From NCBI GenBank assembly GCA_002455425.1, contig DKKT01000071.1, positions 1 through 58,529 on the forward strand: DNA of 58,529 nt, written 5' to 3'. Below are positions 25,671 to 34,867 of this stretch, piece by piece. A program made the position numbers and the translations under genes. Numbering within the stretch: the first letter of the stretch is position 1; each line of letters begins with the position of its first letter. Below the pieces are notes generated by a model. It made no database searches. It was not told the DNA's origin and saw nothing but the letters and a program-made list of their open reading frames with translations. The DNA comes from Chthonomonas sp. UBA6659. GTDB lineage: Bacteria; Armatimonadota; Fimbriimonadia; Fimbriimonadales; Fimbriimonadaceae.

Positions 25671-26485
25671 TCGAGGCGATCCTCCTCGGGATCGTCCAAG
25701 GGATCACGGAATGGCTTCCGATCTCAAGCACCGCGCACTTGCGCATCGTGCCTGCCCTTCTCGGACGGCCCGATCCGGGTGCCGCGTTCACGGCCACGAT
25801 CCAACTCGGGACGCTTCTCGCCGTCCTCGTTTACTTCGGCCGCGATTTGATTCGGATCTTCGTAGGCTGGTGTCGTGGGCTTCGCGGGGGTGAGGCCGCG
25901 CGCCGAGAGGAAGCCCGGCTTGGTTGGGCGATCGTCGTTGGAACGGTCCCGATCGTCGTCTGCGGCATGCTCTTCCAGCACTGGATCAAGAACGACCTGC
26001 GCTCCCTCTACGTGATCGCCTCGTCCCTCATCGGGATGGGCCTCGTGATGGCGGTCGCCGAACGGGTCGGCCGGCGGACGAAGGGCCTCGACCGCCTCGG
26101 CGTCGCCGCCGGTCTTTGGATCGGGGTTTGGCAGGCGATCGCCCTGATTCCGGGGGCGAGCCGCAGCGGGAGCACGATCTCGGGTGGCCTCTTCGCCGGC
26201 TTCGACCGGGAGACCGCCGCCCGCTTCTCCTTCCTCCTCTCCGTGCCGAGCGTCCTCGCCGCCGGGCTCAAAGAACTCAAGGACGAGTGGACCGAGATCG
26301 TCGGGCTTCATCTCACTCCCGTGATCGTCGCCTCGCTCGTTTCGTTCGTGGTGGGTTACGGCTCGATCGCTTTCCTGATGAAGTATCTCCAGACGCGGAG
26401 CACGGTGGTCTTCGTGGTATATCGCGTGCTCCTTGGGGTCGCGATCCTTGTTCTGCTCCAGCAGGGCCTCCTGAAACCGTTCTGA
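25661..26485 (+). CDS. uppP: Undecaprenyl-diphosphatase
   Basis: 274 residues, BacA/UppP family, with about eight membrane helices. Both signature regions are present: GIVQGITEWLPISSTAHL near the N-terminus and PGASRSGSTISGG near 166-178. It recycles undecaprenyl diphosphate to the monophosphate carrier used by the transferase two genes upstream. The start TTG 25661 is 7 nt after GGAGG; a GTG two codons later is possible. It overlaps wecB by 10 bp. Confidence 0.94.
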   Translation: MGVIEAILLGIVQGITEWLPISSTAHLRIVPALLGRPDPGAAFTATIQLGTLLAVLVYFGRDLIRIFVGWCRGLRGGEAARREEARLGWAIVVGTVPIVVCGMLFQHWIKNDLRSLYVIASSLIGMGLVMAVAERVGRRTKGLDRLGVAAGLWIGVWQAIALIPGASRSGSTISGGLFAGFDRETAARFSFLLSVPSVLAAGLKELKDEWTEIVGLHLTPVIVASLVSFVVGYGSIAFLMKYLQTRSTVVFVVYRVLLGVAILVLLQQGLLKPF

Positions 26486-26731
26486 CCCCGGTTGCCCTTC
26501 CCGTTCGGAGCGCTCGCATGACGAGTCACCGGTTTCGCGCGAGTCCCGAACCGGTTGAGGAAGCCGGATGGTCTCTCTGTGGAACGAGACCCCTCACCCC
26601 TACCCCCTCTCCCCACCCTTCGTGAGGCGAGGGGGAACCGGACCTCCGAAATTCACCCGGTTCGCATCGCTCACAGACCTCTTGGGCCTCGGGCCTCATC
26701 CTCGAAGCGAGAGAAGCCGATCATCAAAGGC
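26486..26731. other. Intergenic stretch with hairpin and pyrimidine-rich block
   Basis: 246 bases. ACCGGTT at about 26529 and AACCGGT at about 26549 can pair, but no T run follows. A C-rich block (about 26590-26625) followed by GAGGCGAGGGGG resembles the C/T-rich interspersed sequences seen in many GC-rich genomes. No convincing promoter or gene was seen. Confidence 0.4.
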
Positions 26732-28264
26732 ATGCGTGCGCGCAACGACCTTTGGACGCTCTTCGACGCGTCCTGGACGACTGACGCCGGGGGTTTGGAC
26801 AAGTATCTCCACGCCGTCGTCGACACCTGCGCGGCGGCGTTCGACGCGGGTGGAGCGTCCCTCTTCGTCGCGACGGACGACACCATCACCTACCGGCTTG
26901 CAGCCAAAGCCGGCACCGAGTTGCACATTCCGGAAGGCGCGACACTCTTCCCGGGTGACGGAATTGCCGGGGCGGCGATCCTGCACAAGACGCCGATGCT
27001 CGTCGACGATCCTGCCGACGATCCCGAACTTCAGCGCAGAGGCGTTCCTCGTCGCGCCGAGCTCCAAAGTGCGATGATCGTGCCCCTCGTTACGCGCGAA
27101 GGAGGCTGTGTCGGCGTCCTGAACGTTTCGCGGGGTGTTGGACACGACCCGTTCACGAAGCGCGACCTTCGTCGCGCGCGGACGATCGCGGCCCATGTGG
27201 CCCTTGCCGTGGGCAACGCTATGCTCTTCGATAAGATGGACGTGGCCGTTCGCCAAGCCCGTGAGGCGAACGTTCGGCTCCGCACCGTCCTCGACTGCCT
27301 TGGAGTAGGGATGCTCATTCTCGACCCCGAAGGCACGGTCGTCCAGCGGAATCTCCAGTTGTGCGCGATGATCGGAGTCTCGGCGGCCCCGGGTCTGTCA
27401 TGGGAAGAGGCGCTCCTGTTGGCGCCCGAGGCGATGAAACCGGCACTCCGCGAGGTGATCCGGGCCGCGTTGCTGGGCCAGGGACTGCGGCGACAGGTCT
27501 TCGATGGCACCGAAGGGCGCAGTTGGCGACTTGTTGGTTCGCCGATGCGAGTCGGTATCGCGCTTGCGGTCGAGGATGTCACCGAGATCGATCGAGCCCA
27601 GCGCGAGGCTGCCCGAACCAATCGGCTGGCCGAGATCGGGCAGATGACGGCGGCCATCGCACACGAGATTCGGAACCCCCTCACGGGAATCCGGTCGGCA
27701 GCCCAGATGGTCCAGGCGGTCTCCGACGAAGGGGCCGAGTTCGGCAAGATGATCGAGGAAGAAGCGTTGAAGCTGAACGCTTTGTGTGACGAGTTTCTCG
27801 ACTTCGCGCGGCCGTTGTCCCTGCACTTCGACGATTTGCGCCTCGACGAGGTCGCGAAACATGTCGTCGCCCATCACCGGGAAGCGTTTGCGGCGGCGGA
27901 TGTCGCACTCAGCCTGGAAACTTACGGCAGTTCGCCGACAATTCAGGGAGATCGCCGCCGAGTCGAACAGGTGCTCCACAACCTCCTGCGGAATGCTCTC
28001 GAAGCGTCGAGTGAGGGCGGAGCGGTGAAGGTGAGGATCGACGGCAACCGGTTGACCGTGAGCGATCGCGGTGTCGGGATGGACGACCAGACTTCAAACA
28101 GCCTGTTCACGCCGTTCTTCACGACGAAGGCGAGCGGAACCGGGTTGGGACTGAGCAATGTGCGGAAGATCGTGGACGCCCATGGCGGGCGTATTCACGT
28201 GCACTCGGTTCCCGGAGAAGGAACCGAGTTCGAAGTGGATTTCGAGGTCAGGCTAGCGGCATGA
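26732..28264 (+). CDS. Soluble sensor histidine kinase (GAF-PAS-HisKA-HATPase)
   Basis: 510 residues with no membrane segment. A GAF domain (about 10-165) is followed by a PAS-like domain (about 172-285: VLDCLGVGMLILDPEGTVVQRN), then a HisKA domain with H311 in IAHEIRNPLTG and a HATPase domain with DRGVGMD, TPFFTTKASGTGLGLS. It should autophosphorylate in the cytoplasm. The start ATG 26732 is where the GAF-type N-terminus (MRARNDLWTLF) begins. It overlaps the response regulator by 4 bases, so they are cognate partners. Confidence 0.9.
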   Translation: MRARNDLWTLFDASWTTDAGGLDKYLHAVVDTCAAAFDAGGASLFVATDDTITYRLAAKAGTELHIPEGATLFPGDGIAGAAILHKTPMLVDDPADDPELQRRGVPRRAELQSAMIVPLVTREGGCVGVLNVSRGVGHDPFTKRDLRRARTIAAHVALAVGNAMLFDKMDVAVRQAREANVRLRTVLDCLGVGMLILDPEGTVVQRNLQLCAMIGVSAAPGLSWEEALLLAPEAMKPALREVIRAALLGQGLRRQVFDGTEGRSWRLVGSPMRVGIALAVEDVTEIDRAQREAARTNRLAEIGQMTAAIAHEIRNPLTGIRSAAQMVQAVSDEGAEFGKMIEEEALKLNALCDEFLDFARPLSLHFDDLRLDEVAKHVVAHHREAFAAADVALSLETYGSSPTIQGDRRRVEQVLHNLLRNALEASSEGGAVKVRIDGNRLTVSDRGVGMDDQTSNSLFTPFFTTKASGTGLGLSNVRKIVDAHGGRIHVHSVPGEGTEFEVDFEVRLAA

Positions 28265-29445
28265 GTGAACGGAAGAGATTGCTGATCGTCGACGATGAGC
28301 CCAACATTCGGCGCATCCTCCAGGCTGCGTTCGAAAAGGCAGGACTGCAGGCAGTGACGGCGGAGGACGGGCGGATGGCACTAATGCGTCTCGGCGAAGG
28401 AACGTTCGAGGCGGTGTTGACCGACGTGACGATGCCTGGCATGACGGGCTACGAGCTCCTGCGCGAAGTCAAGGCTTCCTGGCCGGAAACGCCCGTCGTG
28501 ATCATGACCGCGTTCGGCACGATCCCCCAGGCCGTCCAGGCGATCCGCGATGGGGCGTTCGAGTACGTCACGAAGCCCTTCGACTTGGAGTCGCTCAAGA
28601 AGACCGTCATGAGCGCGATCCACCAGGGGGACGCTCCCGCTCACCGCGCGAAGCGAGGACCGTCGAAGAAGACGCCGTCGACGCTGTTCGTCGCGGATTC
28701 GCCCGTGATGCGCGAGGTGAGGGACACGATTCAACAGGTCGCCGACTCTCGTGCCACCGTCCTGGTCACCGGCGAGAGCGGGACCGGCAAGGAGGTTGCC
28801 GCGAAGCTGCTCCATGAACTCTCGCCACGGGCGGACAAGCCTTTCGTTGCCGTTTCCTGCGCCGCGCTTCCCGAGAGCTTGCTTGAGAGCGAATTGTTCG
28901 GCTATGAGAAGGGCGCGTTCACCGGCGCCCAGGGGTCGAAGACGGGACGGTTCGAGGCAGCCCATGGGGGAACGCTCTTTCTGGATGAGATCGGCGAGAT
29001 CCCGCTCGGGATCCAGGTCAAGCTCCTCCGAGTTCTCCAGGAGCGCCAGTTCGAGCGTCTGGGTTCGAACAAGCCGACCGTGGTCGACGTGCGCTTGGTA
29101 ACGGCGACCAATCGCGATCTCCAGCGTGCGGTCGAAGAGGGCTCATTCCGACTCGACCTGCTCTATCGACTTCAGGTCGTCGAGCTCCACATGCCGCCCC
29201 TCCGGGACCGAGGCGAAGACATTCTGCGCCTAGCGGAGACGTTTCTCCGGAAGCACAGCGAGGAAAATGGCCGCCACTTGATTCATATCGGCGAGGATGC
29301 TGCAGTCAAACTGCAGCAATACTCCTGGCCGGGTAACGTCCGCGAACTTGAGAACACGATGGAGCGAGCCGTGGTCCTCGCGAGTCGCGAAGACGAGGTC
29401 CTGCTGCCGCGCCACCTGCCTGCCCAAATCGTCCAAGCCGCCTGA
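28261..29445 (+). CDS. NtrC-type sigma-54 activator lacking a DNA-binding domain
   Basis: 394 residues. A receiver domain (1-118) has acceptor D55 in LTDVTMPGM and K near 104 in TKPFD. The AAA+ domain has Walker A GESGTGKE, the sigma-54 contact loop GAFTGA (218-223), Walker B GTLFLDEIGE and the arginine region FRLDLLYRL. The protein stops right after the AAA+ lid (ENTMERAVVLASRE…), so the C-terminal Fis-type helix-turn-helix of about 60 residues is absent. It resembles FlgR-like activators, which work without DNA binding. It is coupled to the soluble kinase upstream. Confidence 0.93.
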   Translation: MSERKRLLIVDDEPNIRRILQAAFEKAGLQAVTAEDGRMALMRLGEGTFEAVLTDVTMPGMTGYELLREVKASWPETPVVIMTAFGTIPQAVQAIRDGAFEYVTKPFDLESLKKTVMSAIHQGDAPAHRAKRGPSKKTPSTLFVADSPVMREVRDTIQQVADSRATVLVTGESGTGKEVAAKLLHELSPRADKPFVAVSCAALPESLLESELFGYEKGAFTGAQGSKTGRFEAAHGGTLFLDEIGEIPLGIQVKLLRVLQERQFERLGSNKPTVVDVRLVTATNRDLQRAVEEGSFRLDLLYRLQVVELHMPPLRDRGEDILRLAETFLRKHSEENGRHLIHIGEDAAVKLQQYSWPGNVRELENTMERAVVLASREDEVLLPRHLPAQIVQAA

Positions 29446-29485
29446 TCGGCAGGAACCTAGGGGTCCCCGCGCGAAGTCGGCAACT

Positions 29486-30124
29486 ATGACAATCGCCGCA
29501 TGGGCCGCATTGGTCCTCTCATCGTGGGGTACTCCGGCTTCGGATGCACTGCTCTTCGCGCAACCCTGGACGCCGCAGTCCCGAGCCGCCTCGCACGAGT
29601 CTTGGGTCCGGTGCCCGGGCAGCTTCGCAGGCTGGCTCGCGATGACCGACCTCGACGTACCCCAGCTCATCATCGTCACGCGATTGGTCTGGTATGGCAC
29701 GGTGAACGATCCCAAGCAGCTGGCGCCGAGCCGCAGGTACACGCTCAACGTCTGGGCCGACGAGAACTGCCGACCGTTGCTGGGACCGGGGACGATGGGT
29801 GATCCCGTGTGTACGTGCTGCTTTTCCGCACGGGCGACCCGAGTCGGAACCGACTGCAGGGGCAAGGTCGTGTATCGGTTCGAGTCGGTCGGCCTGGAAG
29901 GCGCGGTGATCCCCGGTATCGGCCGGGTCTGGCTCTCGATCGCGGAAGACGACCTGACCAGTGCCCGGCTGCTTCGACCGGACATGCAGTGGTCCGGATT
30001 CGCGACCGTACAGGGGTGTCCAGGGCTTCAGATGAACGGAAGTCGGATCCGATCGATCGTCGATCCCTGCTCACGGCGCACTTCGGACCTCGCCTTCGAG
30101 CTTTACGGCTATCGAATCGACTAG
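29486..30124 (+). CDS. Secreted Cys-containing protein, unknown
   Basis: 212 residues. The N-terminus (MTIAAWAALVLSSWGTPASA-like) could be a signal peptide. Eight or more cysteines occur, including a CTCCF cluster near 112, so disulfides after export are likely. The C-terminus ends in SDLAFELYGYRID, a motif style I associate with secreted beta-sandwich proteins, but I cannot name a family. The start ATG 29486 lacks a Shine-Dalgarno and lies 40 bp after the activator stop. The stop TAG overlaps the purE stop in a shared CTAG. Confidence 0.62.
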   Translation: MTIAAWAALVLSSWGTPASDALLFAQPWTPQSRAASHESWVRCPGSFAGWLAMTDLDVPQLIIVTRLVWYGTVNDPKQLAPSRRYTLNVWADENCRPLLGPGTMGDPVCTCCFSARATRVGTDCRGKVVYRFESVGLEGAVIPGIGRVWLSIAEDDLTSARLLRPDMQWSGFATVQGCPGLQMNGSRIRSIVDPCSRRTSDLAFELYGYRID

Positions 30125-30606
30125 CCGAGATTCTCGTTCATGGCCGCGACTTGGTCGATAAGATCGAGTCGGTAGGCTTCAAGCATCGTGGCGAGCCGGG
30201 CGTCGCTGAGGGCGAGGATGCGGAGGGCGAGGAGGGCGGCGTTCTTGGCGTTTCCGACCCCGACCGTCGCGACCGGAACCCCGGCCGGCATCTGCACGAT
30301 CGAGAGGAGGCTGTCCATCCCGTCGAGCTGCTTCAAGGGCACCGGGATGCCGATGACCGGCAAGATCGTGTTGGACGCCAACATTCCAGGGAGATGGGCG
30401 GCTCCGCCCGCTCCTGCGACGATCACCTTGAGCCCACGGTCTCGGGCGTCGCGCGCGTAGGCGAGCATCGCCTCGGGTGTGCGGTGGGCCGAAACCACCC
30501 GAACTTCGAGCGCGATCTCGAAATCGCGCAGCAGGTCGATCCCGGGTTGGAGCGTCTCGAGGTCGCTCCGGCTGCCCATGACGACGCCGATGACGGGGTT
30601 TTCCAT
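30121..30606 (-). CDS. purE: N5-carboxyaminoimidazole ribonucleotide mutase
   Basis: 161 residues, class I PurE of de novo purine synthesis. It has GVVMGSRSDLETL near the N-terminus, VVSAHRTPEAM (catalytic His region), GAGGAAHLPGMLAS and the LKQLDGMDSLLSIVQMPAGVPVATV stretch. The length is normal for the bacterial enzyme. The start is ATG 30606. No purK is next to it. An AATAAT hexamer lies 8 nt before the start on this strand and may be its -10. Confidence 0.95.
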   Translation of the reverse strand: MENPVIGVVMGSRSDLETLQPGIDLLRDFEIALEVRVVSAHRTPEAMLAYARDARDRGLKVIVAGAGGAAHLPGMLASNTILPVIGIPVPLKQLDGMDSLLSIVQMPAGVPVATVGVGNAKNAALLALRILALSDARLATMLEAYRLDLIDQVAAMNENLG

Positions 30607-30645
30607 TGCTGACGATTATTCAACACCGGAACATCGACCGGGGAC

Positions 30646-30674
30646 TTGGTGTCCAACCCATTTGTTTGTACAAT
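30646..30674 (+). promoter_or_regulatory. Sigma-70-type promoter for the 30700 gene
   Basis: TTGGTG (30646-30651), a 17-bp spacer and TACAAT (30669-30674) lie upstream of the secreted-protein gene at 30700, leaving a leader of about 20 nt with a GGAGG site. Confidence 0.5.
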
Positions 30675-30699
30675 GACTCCATTCCTTGCGGAGGAATTC

Positions 30700-32010
30700 A
30701 TGCGAAAGCTCTTATTCGTGGTACTCGTTCTGTGCGGCTTGGTCGGGGCTGGATCGGCCCAGACGAAAGTGATCACGGGCGAGATGACCCTCTCCTTCGG
30801 CTATGTGACCACGCCCGACGGGAAGAAGCTGAGTGTCGCCGGTGTGCGCGTCCCCTACCGAGCCGAGCTCTGTCGACTCAGCACGACCGCCAAACCCCAG
30901 CCGAGTCCGGTTTCGTACAGCCCTCGCTCGGGCGAAAACGGGATCGCGGCGACCAAGATCTACGAGAACGATAGCCCCGACACGTTCGCCACCCCGGGGG
31001 ACATGCCGTCCGCACTCGACGATCTGATCCTCGTCGGTGCGACGTCGACGACGAAGTGGACCCGGATCACGATCGGGATCACGGTCGACATCCAGATGCC
31101 CTTCCTCGTCCGATGGCGTGTTTGGGACAACTTCACGCCCGGTCTCGGTGCCGGCGTCCAGGCGTTCTTCAACGAAAAGGCGGACTTCGGCGGTATCTTG
31201 CCGGGCTGGCCGCCAACGGGCGAGAACGAGTATTGGCGGCTCACCATTTCGCTGACGGCTGACCCACGCTACCCGACCGGCTTCCCGGTTCCTGTGCCCG
31301 ACAACGAGTGCTTCTTCGCGACTCAGTTCCGGAGCACCCAGCCCAACGGCGAGGGGCCGTTCAACTACGCGATCGCGCCCGTGTTCTGCGGCGGGGGCGC
31401 CTCGATCGGCAGCTCCGAAGACCTGTTTTGGTACGACTACGAAGACGGCGGCGCAAACGGCGTCTACGCCGAAACCGAGCAGGACTACTATGGCGGCGCG
31501 CCGTGGGAAGCCAACGTCCTCGCCATCATCGAGGCCAACGCGGGCGGATCGACCTCTCAAGTGAACGTCGGCAACATCATCGTCGAGCACGGGACCCACG
31601 TCGGGGGCTCCGCGCTGGACCTTCAGGATTCGGACGACTTCTACTACGAACTCGGCCCGGCCCGGACGGCTCAAAGGGTAGCGGTGATCTTCGAGGCATT
31701 GGCACCGACAGGGACACTTCGGAGCGTCTCGTTCAATTGCGAGAACGCGATGCCGAATCCGTGGCACAACGTGCAGACGATCGAGATGTTCAACTATTCG
31801 TTCAACCGTTGGGACACGATGGAAGTCCGTGGGGTGACGAAGACGGACTTCTCGTTCGCGATCTCGACGGGGGCGAACTTTGCCCAGTACGTGGCCAGCA
31901 ACCGGCGAATGCGCACGAGGGTGACGTTCAGTGGTCGCGAAGCCGCGCGAAGCGGGCAACCCCGCGTCGTGCGCTTCGACAAGGTCACGTGGACCGTCGT
32001 GACCCAGTAG
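30700..32010 (+). CDS. Secreted protein with shared C-terminal module
   Basis: 436 residues with a clear signal peptide (MRKLLFVVLVLCGLVGAGSA/Q). The body is beta-rich and acidic with no family I can name. The C-terminal 120 residues carry a pattern shared with two other secreted proteins in this window: SDDFYYEL … IEMFNYSFNRWD … RMRTRVTF … VRFDKVTWTVV. The start ATG 30700 follows GGAGG, and a TTGGTG/TACAAT promoter lies upstream. A stem-loop terminator follows at 32032. Probably an extracellular or cell-surface protein. Confidence 0.72.
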   Translation: MRKLLFVVLVLCGLVGAGSAQTKVITGEMTLSFGYVTTPDGKKLSVAGVRVPYRAELCRLSTTAKPQPSPVSYSPRSGENGIAATKIYENDSPDTFATPGDMPSALDDLILVGATSTTKWTRITIGITVDIQMPFLVRWRVWDNFTPGLGAGVQAFFNEKADFGGILPGWPPTGENEYWRLTISLTADPRYPTGFPVPVPDNECFFATQFRSTQPNGEGPFNYAIAPVFCGGGASIGSSEDLFWYDYEDGGANGVYAETEQDYYGGAPWEANVLAIIEANAGGSTSQVNVGNIIVEHGTHVGGSALDLQDSDDFYYELGPARTAQRVAVIFEALAPTGTLRSVSFNCENAMPNPWHNVQTIEMFNYSFNRWDTMEVRGVTKTDFSFAISTGANFAQYVASNRRMRTRVTFSGREAARSGQPRVVRFDKVTWTVVTQ

Positions 32011-32031
32011 CGAGCAGATCGCACGTCCTCG

Positions 32032-32063
32032 AAGGGGCTCTGCCAGGCGGCGGAGCCCCTTTG
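32032..32063 (+). terminator. Stem-loop after the 30700 gene
   Basis: AAGGGGCTC (32032-32040) and GAGCCCCTT (32053-32061) form a 9-bp stem followed by a short T run. It probably ends the 30700 transcript and directly abuts the flagellin promoter. Confidence 0.65.
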
Positions 32064-32088
32064 AGTTGAGTCGGGACCCTGGTATAAA
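32061..32088 (+). promoter_or_regulatory. Sigma-70-type promoter of the flagellin gene
   Basis: TTGAGT (32061-32066), a 16-bp spacer and TATAAA (32083-32088) lie 132 bp upstream of the flagellin start. I could not find a sigma-54 or sigma-28 element in the same region. Confidence 0.5.
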
Positions 32089-32219
32089 TCCGCGAATTCG
32101 CAGGCTCGTGTGGGGGAACCGAGCCCAAATGAGGCATGAGTTCCTCGGACGGAAAGTCAGGATGACGGCGCTAGGCGCCCCGTTCGTCAGGCAACTGAAC
32201 CAATCACGGAGGAGAATTC

Positions 32220-33653
32220 ATGTCGTTCCGAATCAACACGAACGTGCAGGCGATGAACGCGCTGCGCAGCCTCAGCATCACGGGCATGGATGCCGCGAGC
32301 TCGATGAGTCGGCTCTCGACCGGTCTGCGCATCAACGGTGCCGGCGACGATCCGGCCGGTTTGATCGTTTCGGAGAGCTTCCGCGCTCAAATTTCCGGTA
32401 TCGATGCCGCAGTCCGCAACAGCCAAGACGCGATCAACTACGCGAAGACGGCGGAAGGCGCTCTCGACGAAGTCAACAAGCTGCTTCGGGATGCCCGAGC
32501 ACTGGCCGTCTCCTCCGGGAACCAGGCCACGCTGACGGACGCCCAGAAGCAAGCGAACCAGGCCCAGCTGAACTCGATCGTTGCGTCGGTCTCCCGCATC
32601 GCACAGTCCACCCAGTACGGGTCGAAGAAGCTGCTCGACGGCTCCGCCGGTACCTACGCGGTGTCCACGAGTGGAGCCAACGTGTCCGCGATGTCCTTCA
32701 GCGGCGTCTTCAACGGGAACGCCGTCACGACCAACTCGAACGTCACGATCACCAACCTGACAGCGGCCACTCGCGCCGCCGTCACCGGTACCCGAACGTT
32801 CGCCGCGGCGACGACCACGATGACCAACGCGGGTTCGTTCACGATCAACGGCGTCAGCTTCAACGTAACGACCCAAGATACGATCACCGACGTCGTGGCC
32901 CGGATCAACAACTCGTCGTCTCAGACCGGTGTGACCGCCAGTTGGGCCGCGGGTGCCGGCGTTACGCTGACCTCGACCGGATTCGGTAGCGAGCAGAAGG
33001 TCGATCTCATCGACTCCAACGCGGTGCTGCGCTCCGCCGCAGGTACTCAAAGTGCAACGGGCACCGACGCCTCCGCCGATGTCGTCATCGACACCGACGG
33101 CGCGGGCACGCTGGCCACGGTTTCGTTCGACAGCGGTCGCGGTCTGACTCTTCGCGACAAGTACGGCAACTCGATCTCGCTCACGGAGGCCGGCAACGCC
33201 GGTGCCGGTGGCGCTTGGGGTCGGGTCAACGTCGGCAACTCGATCTTCCAGATCGGTTCCAACGCCGGCCAGACGACCAGCCTTTCGCTCGGCAACTTCG
33301 CAGCGTCCAACCTTGGCCGAGGCGCGGTGTCCGGTCTCGACCTCAGCAACTTGGACCTCACGACCCAGGCGGGTGCCGATAACGCTCTCAAAGTCGTCGA
33401 CAAGGCGATCGAAGAGATCTCCGCCTCACGTGGTTCGATCGGTAACTTCCAGCGCAACGTCCTCAACTCGAACGTCCGCGCTCTCGGAATCGCACGAGAG
33501 AACCTGAGTGCCTCGGAGTCCTCGATTCGAGACGTCGACGTCGCCAACGAAATGACGAACTTTACGAAGCTGCAGATCCTCCAGCAGAGCGGTCTCGCGA
33601 TGCTCGCTCAGGCGAACAGCGCGCCCCAGGCGGTGCTCTCGCTCCTTCGATAA
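32220..33653 (+). CDS. Flagellin
   Basis: 477 residues. The N-terminal D0/D1 part (about 1-165) has SFRINTNVQAMNALRSL and RLSTGLRINGAGDDPAGLIVSE. A Flagellin_IN type segment is seen near 205-240 (SFTINGVSFNV…ITDVVARINN). The C-terminal D1/D0 part has VVDKAIEEISASRGSIGNFQR and ends LAQANSAPQAVLSLLR. It is the filament subunit, exported by the flagellar type III system. The start ATG 32220 follows GGAGG. No other flagellar structural gene is nearby, so the flagellar operons lie elsewhere. Confidence 0.96.
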   Translation: MSFRINTNVQAMNALRSLSITGMDAASSMSRLSTGLRINGAGDDPAGLIVSESFRAQISGIDAAVRNSQDAINYAKTAEGALDEVNKLLRDARALAVSSGNQATLTDAQKQANQAQLNSIVASVSRIAQSTQYGSKKLLDGSAGTYAVSTSGANVSAMSFSGVFNGNAVTTNSNVTITNLTAATRAAVTGTRTFAAATTTMTNAGSFTINGVSFNVTTQDTITDVVARINNSSSQTGVTASWAAGAGVTLTSTGFGSEQKVDLIDSNAVLRSAAGTQSATGTDASADVVIDTDGAGTLATVSFDSGRGLTLRDKYGNSISLTEAGNAGAGGAWGRVNVGNSIFQIGSNAGQTTSLSLGNFAASNLGRGAVSGLDLSNLDLTTQAGADNALKVVDKAIEEISASRGSIGNFQRNVLNSNVRALGIARENLSASESSIRDVDVANEMTNFTKLQILQQSGLAMLAQANSAPQAVLSLLR

Positions 33654-33658
33654 GGTTC

Positions 33659-34867
33659 TCACCGATTCCCTCGTCGCCGAGGGAGGTTCCTCCCGGGCTC
33701 CGGCGCTTGCGCCGGGGCCCTCCGTTCATGGTCGGGCCGCATCTTGCGGGAGAGAAACGGTCGTTCGAAGAGCCAGAAGAACCCCGCGCTTCCCACCAGG
33801 GCGATCGGAACGCCAATGGCGAGGAGAAACGCAAATCGCGCGACGTCCGAGGCCACCCCTTCCGGACGGGCTGCTTCCACGATCTGCAGGATCGGGTGGT
33901 GGAAGAGGTAGAGGCTGTACGAAATCGTCCCCGCGATCACGATCCAGCGGAGGCTAAGGAATCGGATCGCCAGTCCGCGGGGGGTCAGCAGGCCGAGCAC
34001 GAGCAGGGCGGAGATCGCGAGACCACCGAGGCTGTCGCGAATCCAGAGGGACTTCGTCCACCCGATCGAAAGCACGCAGAGTGCCCCGAATGTCAGGCCC
34101 GTCAACGCGACCCATCCTGGGGCTGGTCGTCGACGTCGGGGATGAAGGCCGATGTGGGCGGCGACCATGCCGAGCGCGAAGAGTGGCGCATACCAGAGAT
34201 AGAGTTTGTGGCTTCCCGCGACGAAGATCAGCGGAACGGCGACCACGCCGGCAACCGTGCCAAGAAGTGCGAGGCGACCCCGATTGATCAGCAGCCCCAC
34301 GAGGAGCGGAAAGAACAGGTACAGCTGGAACTCGATCGCGATGCTCCAGAGCACCCCGTTGATCTTGTACATCCACTCGGGACGCAGGTTGTGGATCATG
34401 AATACGTGCGCCATCACGTTCTCCCACGTCACGGGAACGTATTGCGCCCACGGCATCCCCTTCTGGCGCGAAGTTACCAGCCATACGACGATCAGCGAGA
34501 ACGCGAGGCAAGCATAGTACGGAGGGAGGATCCGCCGACATCGACGACGGAAGAACTCGCGACGATCGGTCAGCCGACCATTCGAGCGGCCGTACAGGGA
34601 GAGCTGTAGACAGAAACCGGACAGCACGATGAACGCCGCCACCGCCAGGTGTCCATACCAGAGCGGAGCCATGACCCACGCGAGCCATCGGGGCTCGGCG
34701 CCCGGACGGGCCATCTTGGAATAAGGGTCTGAAAGCGTGCATACGTGCTGGAGCACCACGTACAGGGCGGCGAGGCCACGCAGCCCTTCGATGTACTCCA
34801 AACGTCCGCGTGTCTTCAGAGCGGATTGCTCGCGTTCGATGGTGGATTGTGGCGGATTCAGGGCCAC
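33659..34867 (-). CDS. Acyltransferase 3 family membrane protein
   Basis: 402 residues, OafA/YrhL-type. It begins with the family motif YIEGLRGLAALYVVLQH (His catalytic region) and VLSGFCLQLSLYGR, and has about ten membrane helices. Such proteins O-acylate surface polysaccharides. I use GTG 34867 as start; a TTG 22 codons later, directly before EYIEGLRGL, is also possible. Its start faces the next plus-strand gene with only 8 bp between. A strong hairpin within its 3' end (33695-33720) could act as the flagellin terminator. Confidence 0.85.
   Translation of the reverse strand: MALNPPQSTIEREQSALKTRGRLEYIEGLRGLAALYVVLQHVCTLSDPYSKMARPGAEPRWLAWVMAPLWYGHLAVAAFIVLSGFCLQLSLYGRSNGRLTDRREFFRRRCRRILPPYYACLAFSLIVVWLVTSRQKGMPWAQYVPVTWENVMAHVFMIHNLRPEWMYKINGVLWSIAIEFQLYLFFPLLVGLLINRGRLALLGTVAGVVAVPLIFVAGSHKLYLWYAPLFALGMVAAHIGLHPRRRRPAPGWVALTGLTFGALCVLSIGWTKSLWIRDSLGGLAISALLVLGLLTPRGLAIRFLSLRWIVIAGTISYSLYLFHHPILQIVEAARPEGVASDVARFAFLLAIGVPIALVGSAGFFWLFERPFLSRKMRPDHERRAPAQAPEPGRNLPRRRGNR
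33695..33720. terminator. Hairpin downstream of flagellin, inside the acyltransferase 3' end
   Basis: GGGCTCCGGCGC and GCGCCGGGGCCC flank a 2-nt loop with one mismatch. No T run follows on the plus strand. Its position 42 bp after the flagellin stop suggests a role in ending or stabilising that transcript. Confidence 0.35.

Noticed and set aside
32089..32219. Sigma-54 promoter for flagellin
   Set aside because: The best candidate has GG-N9-GC spacing, one short of the required N10.
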